From: Propionigenium maris DSM 9537
GTDB taxonomy: Bacteria > Fusobacteriota > Fusobacteriia > Fusobacteriales > Fusobacteriaceae
Direction: 5' to 3'
Length of the DNA: 64,000 bases
NCBI RefSeq assembly: GCF_027925155.1
Contig: NZ_BSDY01000004.1
Span: 124,001-188,000 of the forward strand
Part shown: piece after piece, positions 25,781 to 33,895 of the stretch
How the letters are laid out: each line of letters opens with the position of its first letter
Position numbering within the stretch: position 1 is the first letter of the stretch
Notes under the pieces: generated by a model
Database searches by the model: none
What the model was told of the DNA's origin: nothing
What the model saw: the letters and a program-made list of their open reading frames with translations, nothing else
Translations under genes and position numbers: made by a program

Positions 25781-26857
25781 CTAAAATTCTGCTCTATGCA
25801 TTGCATAGATTCCTATTCCTAAGAATATTACATTGGGCAGCCAAAATGCCACAAATGGATGTATCAAACCGCTAAGACTTATAGCTTCAAGGGATGCCTG
25901 AAGAATATAGTATCCATACCCCAGAGCCACACTCATAGCTATACTCAGGGCATTAGCCCCCCTAACATATCTACTTCCAAGAGCAAGCCCCAGGAAACAC
26001 ACTACAAAGCTTGCAAAGGGAAAGGCTCTCCTGTTAGCTATCTCAGCCAGGATCTCCCTGGAGCTTCCACCGGTTCTCTTAATTATCGTGAGAACATCCT
26101 TCAGCTCCTTTACCGTCATCTCCTTTACCTCTATTTTCGGAGTTAGGAAGAGTTCTGGTTCCTCGTGATACTCCTTGTCCTCATAGCTTGCAAGGGTTTC
26201 AACCCTCTCCTTCTGTACGGTGTTTATAGTTACATTCTTTAGCTCCCATAGAGATTTCTCCCTGTTATATTGAGCACTTTCTGCATTTATTATTCTTTCG
26301 ATCCTCTCAAACTTGCTATCAAGATCTATTATCTGCAGGTGAGTAGCTGTTCCCTCTACTCTATTTATCTCTCCAGCATGGTACACATAGTCACCTACTC
26401 CCCTCAGGAAGGCATTTGCCTTCTTCTCTGGAAGGGTGTTCTCCTCATACTTACCCCTTCTTATAGCCCTTGACTTCACTATAGAACGAGGATATACCTT
26501 ATCATACATATAGAAGATTGTCAGGGATACCATAAAGGATATGATTACTGGAAAAACAACTATCCTCTTAAAACTAATTCCCGATGTCTTAAGGGCTATT
26601 ATCTCCAGATTACTGGCCATCTTATTTATGGTCATCAGTCCCCCAAGAAGCACTGCAAGGGGAGTTATCTTTATGAGAATATCTGGAAGAAGGGCTATTA
26701 TATAGTGTACCGCTTCTATCTCATTCATCCTTCCCTCAGTTACATACCTTATTATCTTAAAGAGCTGACTCACTATAAAGATATTTATAAAACCAAAGAG
26801 ACTTAAACCTAAAGATTTTATGAAGTTAATGGTTATGTACTTATCAATTCTTTTCAT
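25781..26857 (-). CDS. lptG: LPS export permease, LptG/LptF (YjgP/YjgQ) family
   Basis: One of the two half-permeases of the LptB2FG ABC transporter that extracts LPS from the inner membrane. 358 residues: three N-terminal membrane helices (about 10-120), a periplasmic beta-jellyroll region (about 130-265), then three C-terminal helices. The cytoplasmic loop ALKTSGISFKRIVV is the coupling helix that contacts LptB. Second of an lptF-lptG pair; the F/G naming follows gene order and is not certain. Its start directly abuts the preceding gene's stop. Confidence 0.88.
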   Translation of the reverse strand: MKRIDKYITINFIKSLGLSLFGFINIFIVSQLFKIIRYVTEGRMNEIEAVHYIIALLPDILIKITPLAVLLGGLMTINKMASNLEIIALKTSGISFKRIVVFPVIISFMVSLTIFYMYDKVYPRSIVKSRAIRRGKYEENTLPEKKANAFLRGVGDYVYHAGEINRVEGTATHLQIIDLDSKFERIERIINAESAQYNREKSLWELKNVTINTVQKERVETLASYEDKEYHEEPELFLTPKIEVKEMTVKELKDVLTIIKRTGGSSREILAEIANRRAFPFASFVVCFLGLALGSRYVRGANALSIAMSVALGYGYYILQASLEAISLSGLIHPFVAFWLPNVIFLGIGIYAMHRAEF

Positions 26858-27934
26858 CTAACCTCTCCTTGTTTTCTTAATATACATATAAAGGGTAAGT
26901 GCTGCTAAAAACAAATTGGAAGTCCATACTCCAACCACTGGTGACACTGCTCCCTTATTGGCCATTACCATTCCAACATTCAGTGAAGATATATAGATAA
27001 ATATTACTCCCAGGCTGATTCCAAAACTTACACTCTTACCTGTTCTGTGGTGTCCCACGGAAAACAATACTCCAAGTATCCCAAGCATAATCGTTGAGAG
27101 AGGGATAGCCAGCTTCTTGTTTATCTCTACCTCATATGGAATCTTCTCCTCTTCAGACTTATCCTTCATCTCTTTCAGAAGAGTTCCAATAGCCAGTGCC
27201 TCTATCTCATCCACCTTTATCTCTATATCCTCAAAGAAGGAGTTTAGTGGAATCTTCTGGCTGAGAAACTTTCCTCTGAGCTTTTCCTTCCCCACCTCAT
27301 CGGACTGGTAGAACTCTGCATCCTCAAGGATCATAGATGCCTCCGCCCACGATGTTCTCTTAGCTGTTACTACAGTAGGGTATGGAGAGTTCTCCTCATT
27401 CTTAAAAATTATAAGGTTCTCTGCCACTCCGTCCTCATTGTTCACATCATCCACATAGATACTGTACTCATCTATCTCATCTATATACATCTTTTCTCTC
27501 AGTTGAAATGCCGGCTTCTCATAGGCTATCTTATAGGTAATCTCCTCCAGCTTCTTAAATGATCTGGGAATAATAGATTCCTGAAGAAAGAAAACAAAGA
27601 AGGTTATAGCAGTTGCCAGAAGCACCGCTGGCTTCATCATACTGTTAAGACTCATACCCATTGCACTCATGGCTGTACTCTCACTGGTGCTTGTAAGCTT
27701 GGAGTAGGTTATCATTACCCCCAGAAAAAATCCCATGGGAATAGTCTGGGAAAGTATTGGAGGAAGGTAGAAGGAGAGTATCCTCACCACATCTATTATG
27801 GAAACCCCCTTTACCAGAACATTTTCCATCATCTGAACCATTATATCTATTAGAAAGATAAAGGTAAAGAGGCTCACTCCAAAGAGAACCGGCATCTTCA
27901 TCTCACCCAATATATATTTATGTATTATCTTCAT
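26858..27934 (-). CDS. lptF: LPS export permease, LptF/LptG (YjgP/YjgQ) family
   Basis: 358 residues, paralogue of the next gene with the same 3 TM - periplasmic jellyroll - 3 TM layout. Cytoplasmic coupling segment STSESTAMSAMGMSLNSMMKP. The start overlaps the cvpA stop by four bases, indicating translational coupling. With LptB (36657), the giant LptC/A-like protein (37394) and LptD (50289), the window encodes all core Lpt activities except LptE. Confidence 0.88.
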   Translation of the reverse strand: MKIIHKYILGEMKMPVLFGVSLFTFIFLIDIMVQMMENVLVKGVSIIDVVRILSFYLPPILSQTIPMGFFLGVMITYSKLTSTSESTAMSAMGMSLNSMMKPAVLLATAITFFVFFLQESIIPRSFKKLEEITYKIAYEKPAFQLREKMYIDEIDEYSIYVDDVNNEDGVAENLIIFKNEENSPYPTVVTAKRTSWAEASMILEDAEFYQSDEVGKEKLRGKFLSQKIPLNSFFEDIEIKVDEIEALAIGTLLKEMKDKSEEEKIPYEVEINKKLAIPLSTIMLGILGVLFSVGHHRTGKSVSFGISLGVIFIYISSLNVGMVMANKGAVSPVVGVWTSNLFLAALTLYMYIKKTRRG

Positions 27935-28479
27935 TCACCCGACTCCTTCAAGATATTATCTAGATATTTTTCTACATTTTCCCTGTATTTCCTGCTCTCT
28001 ATCCTGTCTCCTATCCTCTCGGGAAAGTAATCCCTCACATAGGGAATGGCCCTTTTAAAAGCTACATTTGCTTTAGAACCCTCTCCATACCTTTTTATGT
28101 TATGGAAGTTCTCTCCTAAGAGGTTGTAGAAGAGCAGAAGAATAAAGGAGATCGCCACTCCCTTTAGAAAGCCCAGAAGGATCCCCATGAATCTGTCTGT
28201 TCCAGACCTCATACTGTCCTTAATAAAGGACTTTAACAGGGCAAGGAGGAGACCAATGAGAAAATATAGACCTAAAAAGATCAGGGCATAGAAAAGGTAG
28301 TAGGTACCCTCCTTCCCGTCTATCTTCAGAAGTTCCATCACTTTAGGGGTGGCTAGCTTTGCTATCACAACATTTACTACTATACTAAAGAGTGATATAG
28401 CCCCCACAAAGAAACCGCTGCTGTACCCCTTCAAGATTGTAAAAAGTAATATTACTCCAACTAGTATATCAAGATACAC
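27931..28479 (-). CDS. CvpA-family membrane protein
   Basis: 182 residues with four hydrophobic segments, a colicin V production-type (CvpA) integral membrane protein: LDILVGVILLFTILKGYSSGFF at the N-terminus and the GTDRFMGILLGFLKGVAISFI segment are typical. Its GTG start (28479) has AGGGGG seven bases upstream. Overlaps lptF by four bases. CvpA proteins affect envelope homeostasis, in line with its place before the LPS permeases; the biochemical role is not established. Confidence 0.88.
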   Translation of the reverse strand: MYLDILVGVILLFTILKGYSSGFFVGAISLFSIVVNVVIAKLATPKVMELLKIDGKEGTYYLFYALIFLGLYFLIGLLLALLKSFIKDSMRSGTDRFMGILLGFLKGVAISFILLLFYNLLGENFHNIKRYGEGSKANVAFKRAIPYVRDYFPERIGDRIESRKYRENVEKYLDNILKESGE

Positions 28480-28497
28480 ACTATCGCCCCCTTAAGA

Positions 28498-29679
28498 TTA
28501 TTCCTCTACTATCCTTACCCATAGAGATTTAAGGTAAAGAGTCTCCGGTACATGAAGTATCCAAGGGTGATCCTCCGGCTGGTAGTTTACCCCTAGAACC
28601 TGAAGCTTCATTCCATTATTTGATGCAGCCATCCTTGTTACCTCGATAAGGTCCTGTAGTGAGATATGGTAAGCACACGTAATTACACCAAGTATTCCTC
28701 CTATCTCCATCATCTTAAAGCTCTCATTACAAAGGTCGTAGAAGAAATCTCTTCCCCTTCTTACATCTACCTTCTTCTTTATCAGAGATGGCGGATCAAG
28801 GGTGATTATGTCATACTTTTCTCCCCTAGCTGCCATTGCCTTTAGAAGCATAAAGGCATCTCCCTCTACAGTTGTAAATTCATTAGTAAATCCGTTTAAC
28901 TCATAGTTTTCCTTACAAAGCTCAAGGGCATGGGCATTCTTATCTACAGCCACTACCTTCTTAGCTCCCTCTGCAAGAGCTGCCACAGAAAATCCACCAC
29001 TGCTTGAGAACACATCTAAAAATCTTGTATCCTCATCGATATGAGGTCTTATTACCTTTCTCGACTCCCTCTGATCCAGGAAGAATCCTGTTTTCTGACC
29101 GTCTATTATATCCACAGTATACTTAAGTCCATTGTCTTCCATAACTATTCTGTCAGGGATATCTCCATAGATAACTCCTGTTTTCTGATCTACACCCTCG
29201 TGGGTTCTGTTTTCTACATCACTTCTCTCATATATTCCCTTAGGCTTAGCCACCTTTTTAACTGCGTTTATGATTTCCTGTCTAAACTTCTCCACTCCAG
29301 AGTTTCTGAACTGAATAGATATATACTTGTCAAACTTATCTATAATAAGCCCTGGAATTCCGTCTCCCTCTGAGTAGAACATCCTTACACAGTTAGTTTC
29401 CTTAAAGAGATGCTTTCTTCTGTCATAGGCATTCTTTATCTTCTTCTGAATAAACTTTTTATCTATGGGCTCATCCTTAGTTGTCAGTACTCTTACAAGG
29501 GCGTTGGTCCCTTCAGTTACATAACCCCTTCCTACAAAGGTAAGGTCCTCAGCACAAACATCCACTACATCTCCTGTTGCTATGCTTCCCATGATAGACT
29601 GTATCTCGTCCTTAAATACATTTGGGTAGAAGTTTTTTGTCTTCTTCTCCTTACCCCTTTTTAATATTACTCTGCTCAT
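28498..29679 (-). CDS. class I SAM-dependent rRNA methyltransferase, RlmI family
   Basis: 393 residues. N-terminal PUA-type domain (about 1-75, SRVILKRGKEKKTKNFYPNVFKDEI), then the RlmI-like middle, then a Rossmann methyltransferase with FLDVFSSSGGFSVAALAEGA (motif I), VVAVDKNAHALELCKEN, and the catalytic-type TLDPPSLIKKK. RlmI methylates C1962 of 23S rRNA (m5C); the target here is inferred from family. First gene of the envelope operon, read from a strong promoter about 110 bp upstream. Confidence 0.9.
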   Translation of the reverse strand: MSRVILKRGKEKKTKNFYPNVFKDEIQSIMGSIATGDVVDVCAEDLTFVGRGYVTEGTNALVRVLTTKDEPIDKKFIQKKIKNAYDRRKHLFKETNCVRMFYSEGDGIPGLIIDKFDKYISIQFRNSGVEKFRQEIINAVKKVAKPKGIYERSDVENRTHEGVDQKTGVIYGDIPDRIVMEDNGLKYTVDIIDGQKTGFFLDQRESRKVIRPHIDEDTRFLDVFSSSGGFSVAALAEGAKKVVAVDKNAHALELCKENYELNGFTNEFTTVEGDAFMLLKAMAARGEKYDIITLDPPSLIKKKVDVRRGRDFFYDLCNESFKMMEIGGILGVITCAYHISLQDLIEVTRMAASNNGMKLQVLGVNYQPEDHPWILHVPETLYLKSLWVRIVEE

Positions 29680-29792
29680 TTTATCCTCTCCAAACTTTTC
29701 TTTTAATTGTCTTTTTATACTCTGTCTTTTTTTCAGAGCCTTCCTTCAAGCTCCTTATTTATCTAGGATTAAATATTATACCCCATCAAAAA

Positions 29793-29821
29793 ATTATATC
29801 ATATCAGTGTCTATTTATCAA
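29793..29821 (-). promoter_or_regulatory. sigma70-type promoter of the envelope operon
   Basis: Minus strand TTGATA, 17-bp spacer, TATAAT. The -10 region and the bases around it are identical over 20 bp to the promoter upstream of dusB (43809-43837). It would drive rlmI-like, cvpA, lptF, lptG and onward. Confidence 0.75.
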
Positions 29822-29894
29822 ACATAGAGGTACACAAAAAAAGAGGGAAAGTACTCCTACCCTCCCGTCTGCTTCTACCTTTATTAAATGACGG

Positions 29895-31016
29895 CTAGAC
29901 TCTTCTCTCCACTTCCACTAGAGACTTCACCTTAACAATCTTTCCACCCTTGATATAACATCTGCTAACCCTTCTTCCCACTCCCGTCATTATCTCATAG
30001 GGAATAGTTCCTATCTCCTCGGCCTTTGCTGCTATATCTTTTCCTATAAGGGTTACCTCTGTTCCAACTCCCACTTGAGATACCAATTCCCTTGGGATCT
30101 TCACCATGGTCATATCCATACAGACCTTTCCTACCACCGGGCACCTGTGTCCCTTTATCATTACGCTTCCACCATTGGAAAACTTCCTGTTAAATCCGTC
30201 TGCATACCCCACTGGAAGTGTTACTATTACATCTCCTTCATTACCCCTGTAACTCTTCCCATAGGAGATATATGCCTCATCCTCCAACCTCTTAATATAG
30301 AGTATCCTGGTCTTCAGCTCAAACACATATTTAAACTTCTCCTGGAGATCGGTGTCGTAGGGAACTATTCCCTGAAGAAGGATTCCCGGCCTCACATGAG
30401 TGCTATAAGTCTTACCTCCAAACCTTATGGAACCGCAGCTGTTTAATATGTGAATATACTTTATTCCCTCAAATCCCTCAAAGGTTCTGAACTTTTCCAT
30501 CTGCTCCAGGGTATAGACATCCTCTGTGGGATCATCTGCCACTGAAAGGTGGGTGTATATCCCTTGAAGATCTGCTATATCATTTTCTCTGATATAATCT
30601 ATGGCTTCCAGAGCCATCTCTGAGGTAAATCCTACCCTACCCATCCCAGTATCTACCTTTATATGTACCTTGGGATAGTAGTTATTTCTCTCTAAAAAAT
30701 CTATCTCTTCCATAGAATTTATTGTTAGGTGAAACTTCTTTTCTATGGCGGTTCCTACACTTTCTGGAGGAATGCACCCAAAAATAAGTATGTCTTCCTC
30801 TATTCCTGCTGCCCTAAGCTCACAGGCCTCCTCGTAACACGCCACTCCCAGTATCTTTACACCACATTCAGCAAGCTCTCTTGCGTACTCAACAGCTCCC
30901 ATACCATAAGCATTTGCCTTTATTACTCCTAGTATCTCCTTACCGCCTGACAACTCCCTTATCATGCTCACATTGTGACTCAGATTATCTAGATTTATCT
31001 CCGCCCAAGTTCTCAA
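29895..31016 (-). CDS. alr: alanine racemase
   Basis: PLP enzyme making D-alanine for peptidoglycan. 373 residues. The PLP lysine lies in VIKANAYGMGAVE near residue 34; GVACYEEACELR, HIKVDTGMGRVGF, the catalytic-tyrosine region ISYGKSYRG, and VGKVCMDMTMVKIP follow. The best start is TTG at 31016, with GGGAGG about 8 bases upstream; no in-frame ATG exists nearby. Read from a strong promoter containing a large inverted repeat, so it is probably regulated. Confidence 0.95.
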   Translation of the reverse strand: MRTWAEINLDNLSHNVSMIRELSGGKEILGVIKANAYGMGAVEYARELAECGVKILGVACYEEACELRAAGIEEDILIFGCIPPESVGTAIEKKFHLTINSMEEIDFLERNNYYPKVHIKVDTGMGRVGFTSEMALEAIDYIRENDIADLQGIYTHLSVADDPTEDVYTLEQMEKFRTFEGFEGIKYIHILNSCGSIRFGGKTYSTHVRPGILLQGIVPYDTDLQEKFKYVFELKTRILYIKRLEDEAYISYGKSYRGNEGDVIVTLPVGYADGFNRKFSNGGSVMIKGHRCPVVGKVCMDMTMVKIPRELVSQVGVGTEVTLIGKDIAAKAEEIGTIPYEIMTGVGRRVSRCYIKGGKIVKVKSLVEVERRV

Positions 31017-31083
31017 TCCCTATACCTCCCTCTACAAAAATTATGGACTTTTTCATAAAATTTCACCAGATACTTCAATAGCC

Positions 31084-31130
31084 ATTATAATACAAAAATA
31101 CTCCTTGTCAAAAAGAAGTATTTTTGTATT
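31084..31130 (-). promoter_or_regulatory. alr promoter overlapped by a 14-bp inverted repeat
   Basis: Minus strand consensus TTGACA (31106-31111), 16-bp spacer, TATAAT (31084-31089). Perfect 14-bp arms AATACAAAAATACT (31089-31102) and AGTATTTTTGTATT (31117-31130) flank the -35; one arm fills the spacer next to the -10. Each arm contains two ATAC half-sites. The layout fits a repressor operator. Confidence 0.7.
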
Positions 31131-31165
31131 AAGCCCTTTCTATATCTTTAGTACAGAAAGGGCTT
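31131..31165. terminator. hairpin downstream of secF
   Basis: AAGCCCTTTCT / AGAAAGGGCTT with a 13-nt loop. The T-run is on the plus-strand side; on the minus strand it is followed by AATACAAAA, so its efficiency for secF is doubtful. Confidence 0.55.
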
Positions 31166-31176
31166 TTATTACTATT

Positions 31177-32070
31177 TTATTGTAGGTGCTCCACAACCTC
31201 TTCCTTCTTACCCTTCTCAAGAAGGTATACCACAGGACTGGCTACAAAGATTGATGAGTAAGTTCCTGCAATTACACCAAACAGTAGAGTTGTGATAAAT
31301 GTCTTCAGGCTGTCTCCTCCAAATACAAGGATTGCAACAACAGCTAGGAAGGTAGTTAATGACGTATTTATAGATCTTGTCATTACCTGGTTGATACTCT
31401 TGTCGATGCACTCTCCAAGAGTTCCAGAGTTCTTTCTTCTAACTGTTTCTCTGATTCTGTCAAACACTACAATGGTATCGTTTATGGAATATCCCAGTAG
31501 TGTCAGCACTGCTGCAATAAATGGAGTATTTACCTCATACCCAAGTAGTGCTATCGCTCCTACAGATATAATGATGTCGTGTATCAGAGCTGTGATTGCT
31601 GCCACAGCAAACTTAAATTCAAATCTAAGTGTTATGTAGAGTACAATAAGAGCTCCTCCAATAAGAAGTGCATAGATAGCTGAGGTTTTCAGCTCCTCTC
31701 CCACTGTAGCTCCTACCTTATCAGATCTTTCAAGATCGTATTTTCCAAGGCCATTTAGGTCATCTAGAAAAGCATTCTTTGCTTCCTCGGTCATCTCTGG
31801 AGTTCTGATTATTACCACTCCTCCACTTGATACCTGTACCTTTCTACTGTTGGCATCTACCTCTCCGTAAGTTGATGAAAGTTCATCTAAATAACCGTTA
31901 ACTTCAGCTAGGCTCACTTCCTTTTCAAAGTTTACCTGATAGAGGTTACCCCCTGTAAAATCTATTCCGTAGTTTAATCCCTTAAATAAAAGTCCTACTA
32001 GAGCAACTGTTACTACTATGGCTGATATCCCCAGCCATTTCTTTACGTTATCTACCACATTTATTCTCAC
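31177..32070 (-). CDS. secF: protein translocase subunit SecF
   Basis: With SecD forms the proton-driven accessory complex that helps the Sec channel complete protein export. 297 residues, six membrane helices with a large first periplasmic loop. Signatures: GLNYGIDFTGGNLYQV (first loop), LIHDIIISVGAIALLGYEVNTPFIAAVLTLLGYSINDTIVVFDRIRE, and SINTSLTTFLAVVAILVFGG. Follows secD by two bases. Confidence 0.96.
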   Translation of the reverse strand: MRINVVDNVKKWLGISAIVVTVALVGLLFKGLNYGIDFTGGNLYQVNFEKEVSLAEVNGYLDELSSTYGEVDANSRKVQVSSGGVVIIRTPEMTEEAKNAFLDDLNGLGKYDLERSDKVGATVGEELKTSAIYALLIGGALIVLYITLRFEFKFAVAAITALIHDIIISVGAIALLGYEVNTPFIAAVLTLLGYSINDTIVVFDRIRETVRRKNSGTLGECIDKSINQVMTRSINTSLTTFLAVVAILVFGGDSLKTFITTLLFGVIAGTYSSIFVASPVVYLLEKGKKEEVVEHLQ

Positions 32071-32072
32071 AA

Positions 32073-33293
32073 CTAGTTCCCCCTAACACCAAATAATTCA
32101 GGCTTATTTACTTTAAATACTATTACAAATCCTCTTAGGAATATCTTTGTTATTGTAATTGCTGTAAACATAGATGCTAATATTCCGATTGTCAGAGTAA
32201 CTGCGAATCCCTTTACCGGTCCAGTTCCCAGAGTGAATAGTATCATCGTGATAATTAACGTAGTTATATTGGAGTCGATAATAGCTGAGAATGCCTTGGC
32301 AAATCCGGCATCTATTGAAGCCACTATTGAGTTTCCAAACTTCAGCTCCTCCTTGATCCTTTCAAAGATTATTACATTGGCATCAACGGCCATTCCCACT
32401 GAAAGTATAAATCCTGCAATTCCAGGAAGAGTAAGAGTGGCATCTAGGAAGTTAAGAGTTCCGAAAGCTATAAGTCCGAAAGCTACCAGTGCCATATTAG
32501 CCATAAGTCCCGGAAGCTTGTAGAATATTACCATGAATACCGCTATAAGAGCAATAGCCACCTTAGCTGCCATAGCACTCTTTGCTATAGATTCATCTCC
32601 AAGAGATGCTCCTACCGATCTTGTTTCAATAATTTCAGCCTTTACTGGAAGGGCTCCTGCATTTAGAAGTGTTGCTGTAGCCTGAGCTTCCTCTACTGTA
32701 TAGTTTCCAGTTATTACTCCGTTTCCACTTGGGATCTCAGAGTTTATCCTTGGCGCTGTCTGTACCTCTCCATCTAGAGTTATTGCCAGCTGCTTTCCTA
32801 TATTGTTTCTAGTTATCTCTGCAAACCTAGCTGCTCCCTCTGGATTCATCTCAAACTGAATCTGAGGTCTTCCCATATTGTCATAGGAAACTGCCGCTTT
32901 ATTTAGAGCGCTACCTGTAAGAAGAGTTTCTCCCAGGGTACCGTCATCATTCATTATCTTAAACTCCATAAGAGCTGTCTTACCAATAAGCGAGATCGCT
33001 TCCTCTGTATCTGTGATTCCAGGAAGCTCTACAATTACTCTATTCTCTCCAGCTTTCTGTACCACCGATTCAGCTACTCCGATACCATTTATTCTTCTGT
33101 CCAGTACTTCGATAAGTCTTGTCATTGCCTCGTCATCTATCACTTGATTCCCCTCAGGTACAGCTTCTAGTACTGCATACACTCCACCCTTTAGGTCCAG
33201 TCCAAGCTTTGTAGACTTTACAAATGTAAGCCATCCTGCTCCCACTAGTATCGCCAGTACTAGCAGCAATCTAATCTTAAATCCTTTCTTCAT
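32073..33293 (-). CDS. secD: protein translocase subunit SecD
   Basis: 406 residues: one N-terminal helix, a periplasmic domain (TKLGLDLKGGVYAVLEA at the start; VIVELPGITDTEEAI), then five helices including GIAGFILSVGMAVDANVIIFERIKEEL with the conserved Asp in the membrane used for proton coupling. Shorter than enteric SecD (about 615), as in many thermophiles and Firmicutes. It lies 30 bp after ruvX. Confidence 0.96.
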   Translation of the reverse strand: MKKGFKIRLLLVLAILVGAGWLTFVKSTKLGLDLKGGVYAVLEAVPEGNQVIDDEAMTRLIEVLDRRINGIGVAESVVQKAGENRVIVELPGITDTEEAISLIGKTALMEFKIMNDDGTLGETLLTGSALNKAAVSYDNMGRPQIQFEMNPEGAARFAEITRNNIGKQLAITLDGEVQTAPRINSEIPSGNGVITGNYTVEEAQATATLLNAGALPVKAEIIETRSVGASLGDESIAKSAMAAKVAIALIAVFMVIFYKLPGLMANMALVAFGLIAFGTLNFLDATLTLPGIAGFILSVGMAVDANVIIFERIKEELKFGNSIVASIDAGFAKAFSAIIDSNITTLIITMILFTLGTGPVKGFAVTLTIGILASMFTAITITKIFLRGFVIVFKVNKPELFGVRGN

Positions 33294-33323
33294 CCTTCCT
33301 CCCCTTCTGCTTCTTCTATGTTT

Positions 33324-33743
33324 CTATCTCTTCATGTCAAGGTAGGTCTGTAATATTATTGCTGCTGCTATTTTATCTACTACCTTCCTCTTACCCTTGG
33401 CATCCTTATTAGTTGTTTCCTGTAGCATCCTGTCGGCAGATACTGTGGACAATCTCTCATCCACCTCAATTATCTCCACTCCAGAGATATTCTTCTCCAG
33501 CTTAGCTATAAAATCTCTTACCTTCTCAGCCTGCACCTTTTCAGTCCCGTCCAGACTCTTAGGTATCCCCACAACAATGCTCTTTGTATTTTCCTGGGCA
33601 CAGAGTTCCTTTATCCTCTTTATAGCCTTTGTTTTCTTACGGTCTATAACTTCTAAGGGGTGTGCAAACATTCCCATTCCATCGGATCTGGCTACCCCTA
33701 TCCTTACATCTCCCACATCGAGACACAGGTACTTCTTAAACAT
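33324..33743 (-). CDS. ruvX: RuvX/YqgF-family nuclease
   Basis: 139 residues from the ATG at 33743 (MFKKYLCLDVG), which has AGGAGG four to five bases upstream; the longer reading frame lacks a ribosome binding site. RNase H-like fold: CLDVGDVRIGVARSD (first catalytic Asp), VVGIPKSLDG, VDERLSTVSADRML and a C-terminal Asp. The family is proposed to resolve Holliday junctions and to act in pre-16S rRNA processing. It keeps the common neighbour alaS, 150 bp upstream. Confidence 0.92.
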   Translation of the reverse strand: MFKKYLCLDVGDVRIGVARSDGMGMFAHPLEVIDRKKTKAIKRIKELCAQENTKSIVVGIPKSLDGTEKVQAEKVRDFIAKLEKNISGVEIIEVDERLSTVSADRMLQETTNKDAKGKRKVVDKIAAAIILQTYLDMKR

Positions 33744-33895
33744 ACTTCCTCCTTGTTTCTTCTCCCTTGAGAGATATCCCAAGGATCTGCCCCCCTTTAG
33801 GGGCTAATAATAATCTGCAGTATGCGGCAGTCCCTACAGACTACCACACCTGCCATATACTTTTTACTTAAATCTTTGTTACTTTTTAATTAATT

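Noticed and set aside
33790-33806. Terminator between alaS and ruvX
   Set aside because: The GCCCC/GGGGC hairpin has no T-run on the minus strand; probably not an efficient terminator.
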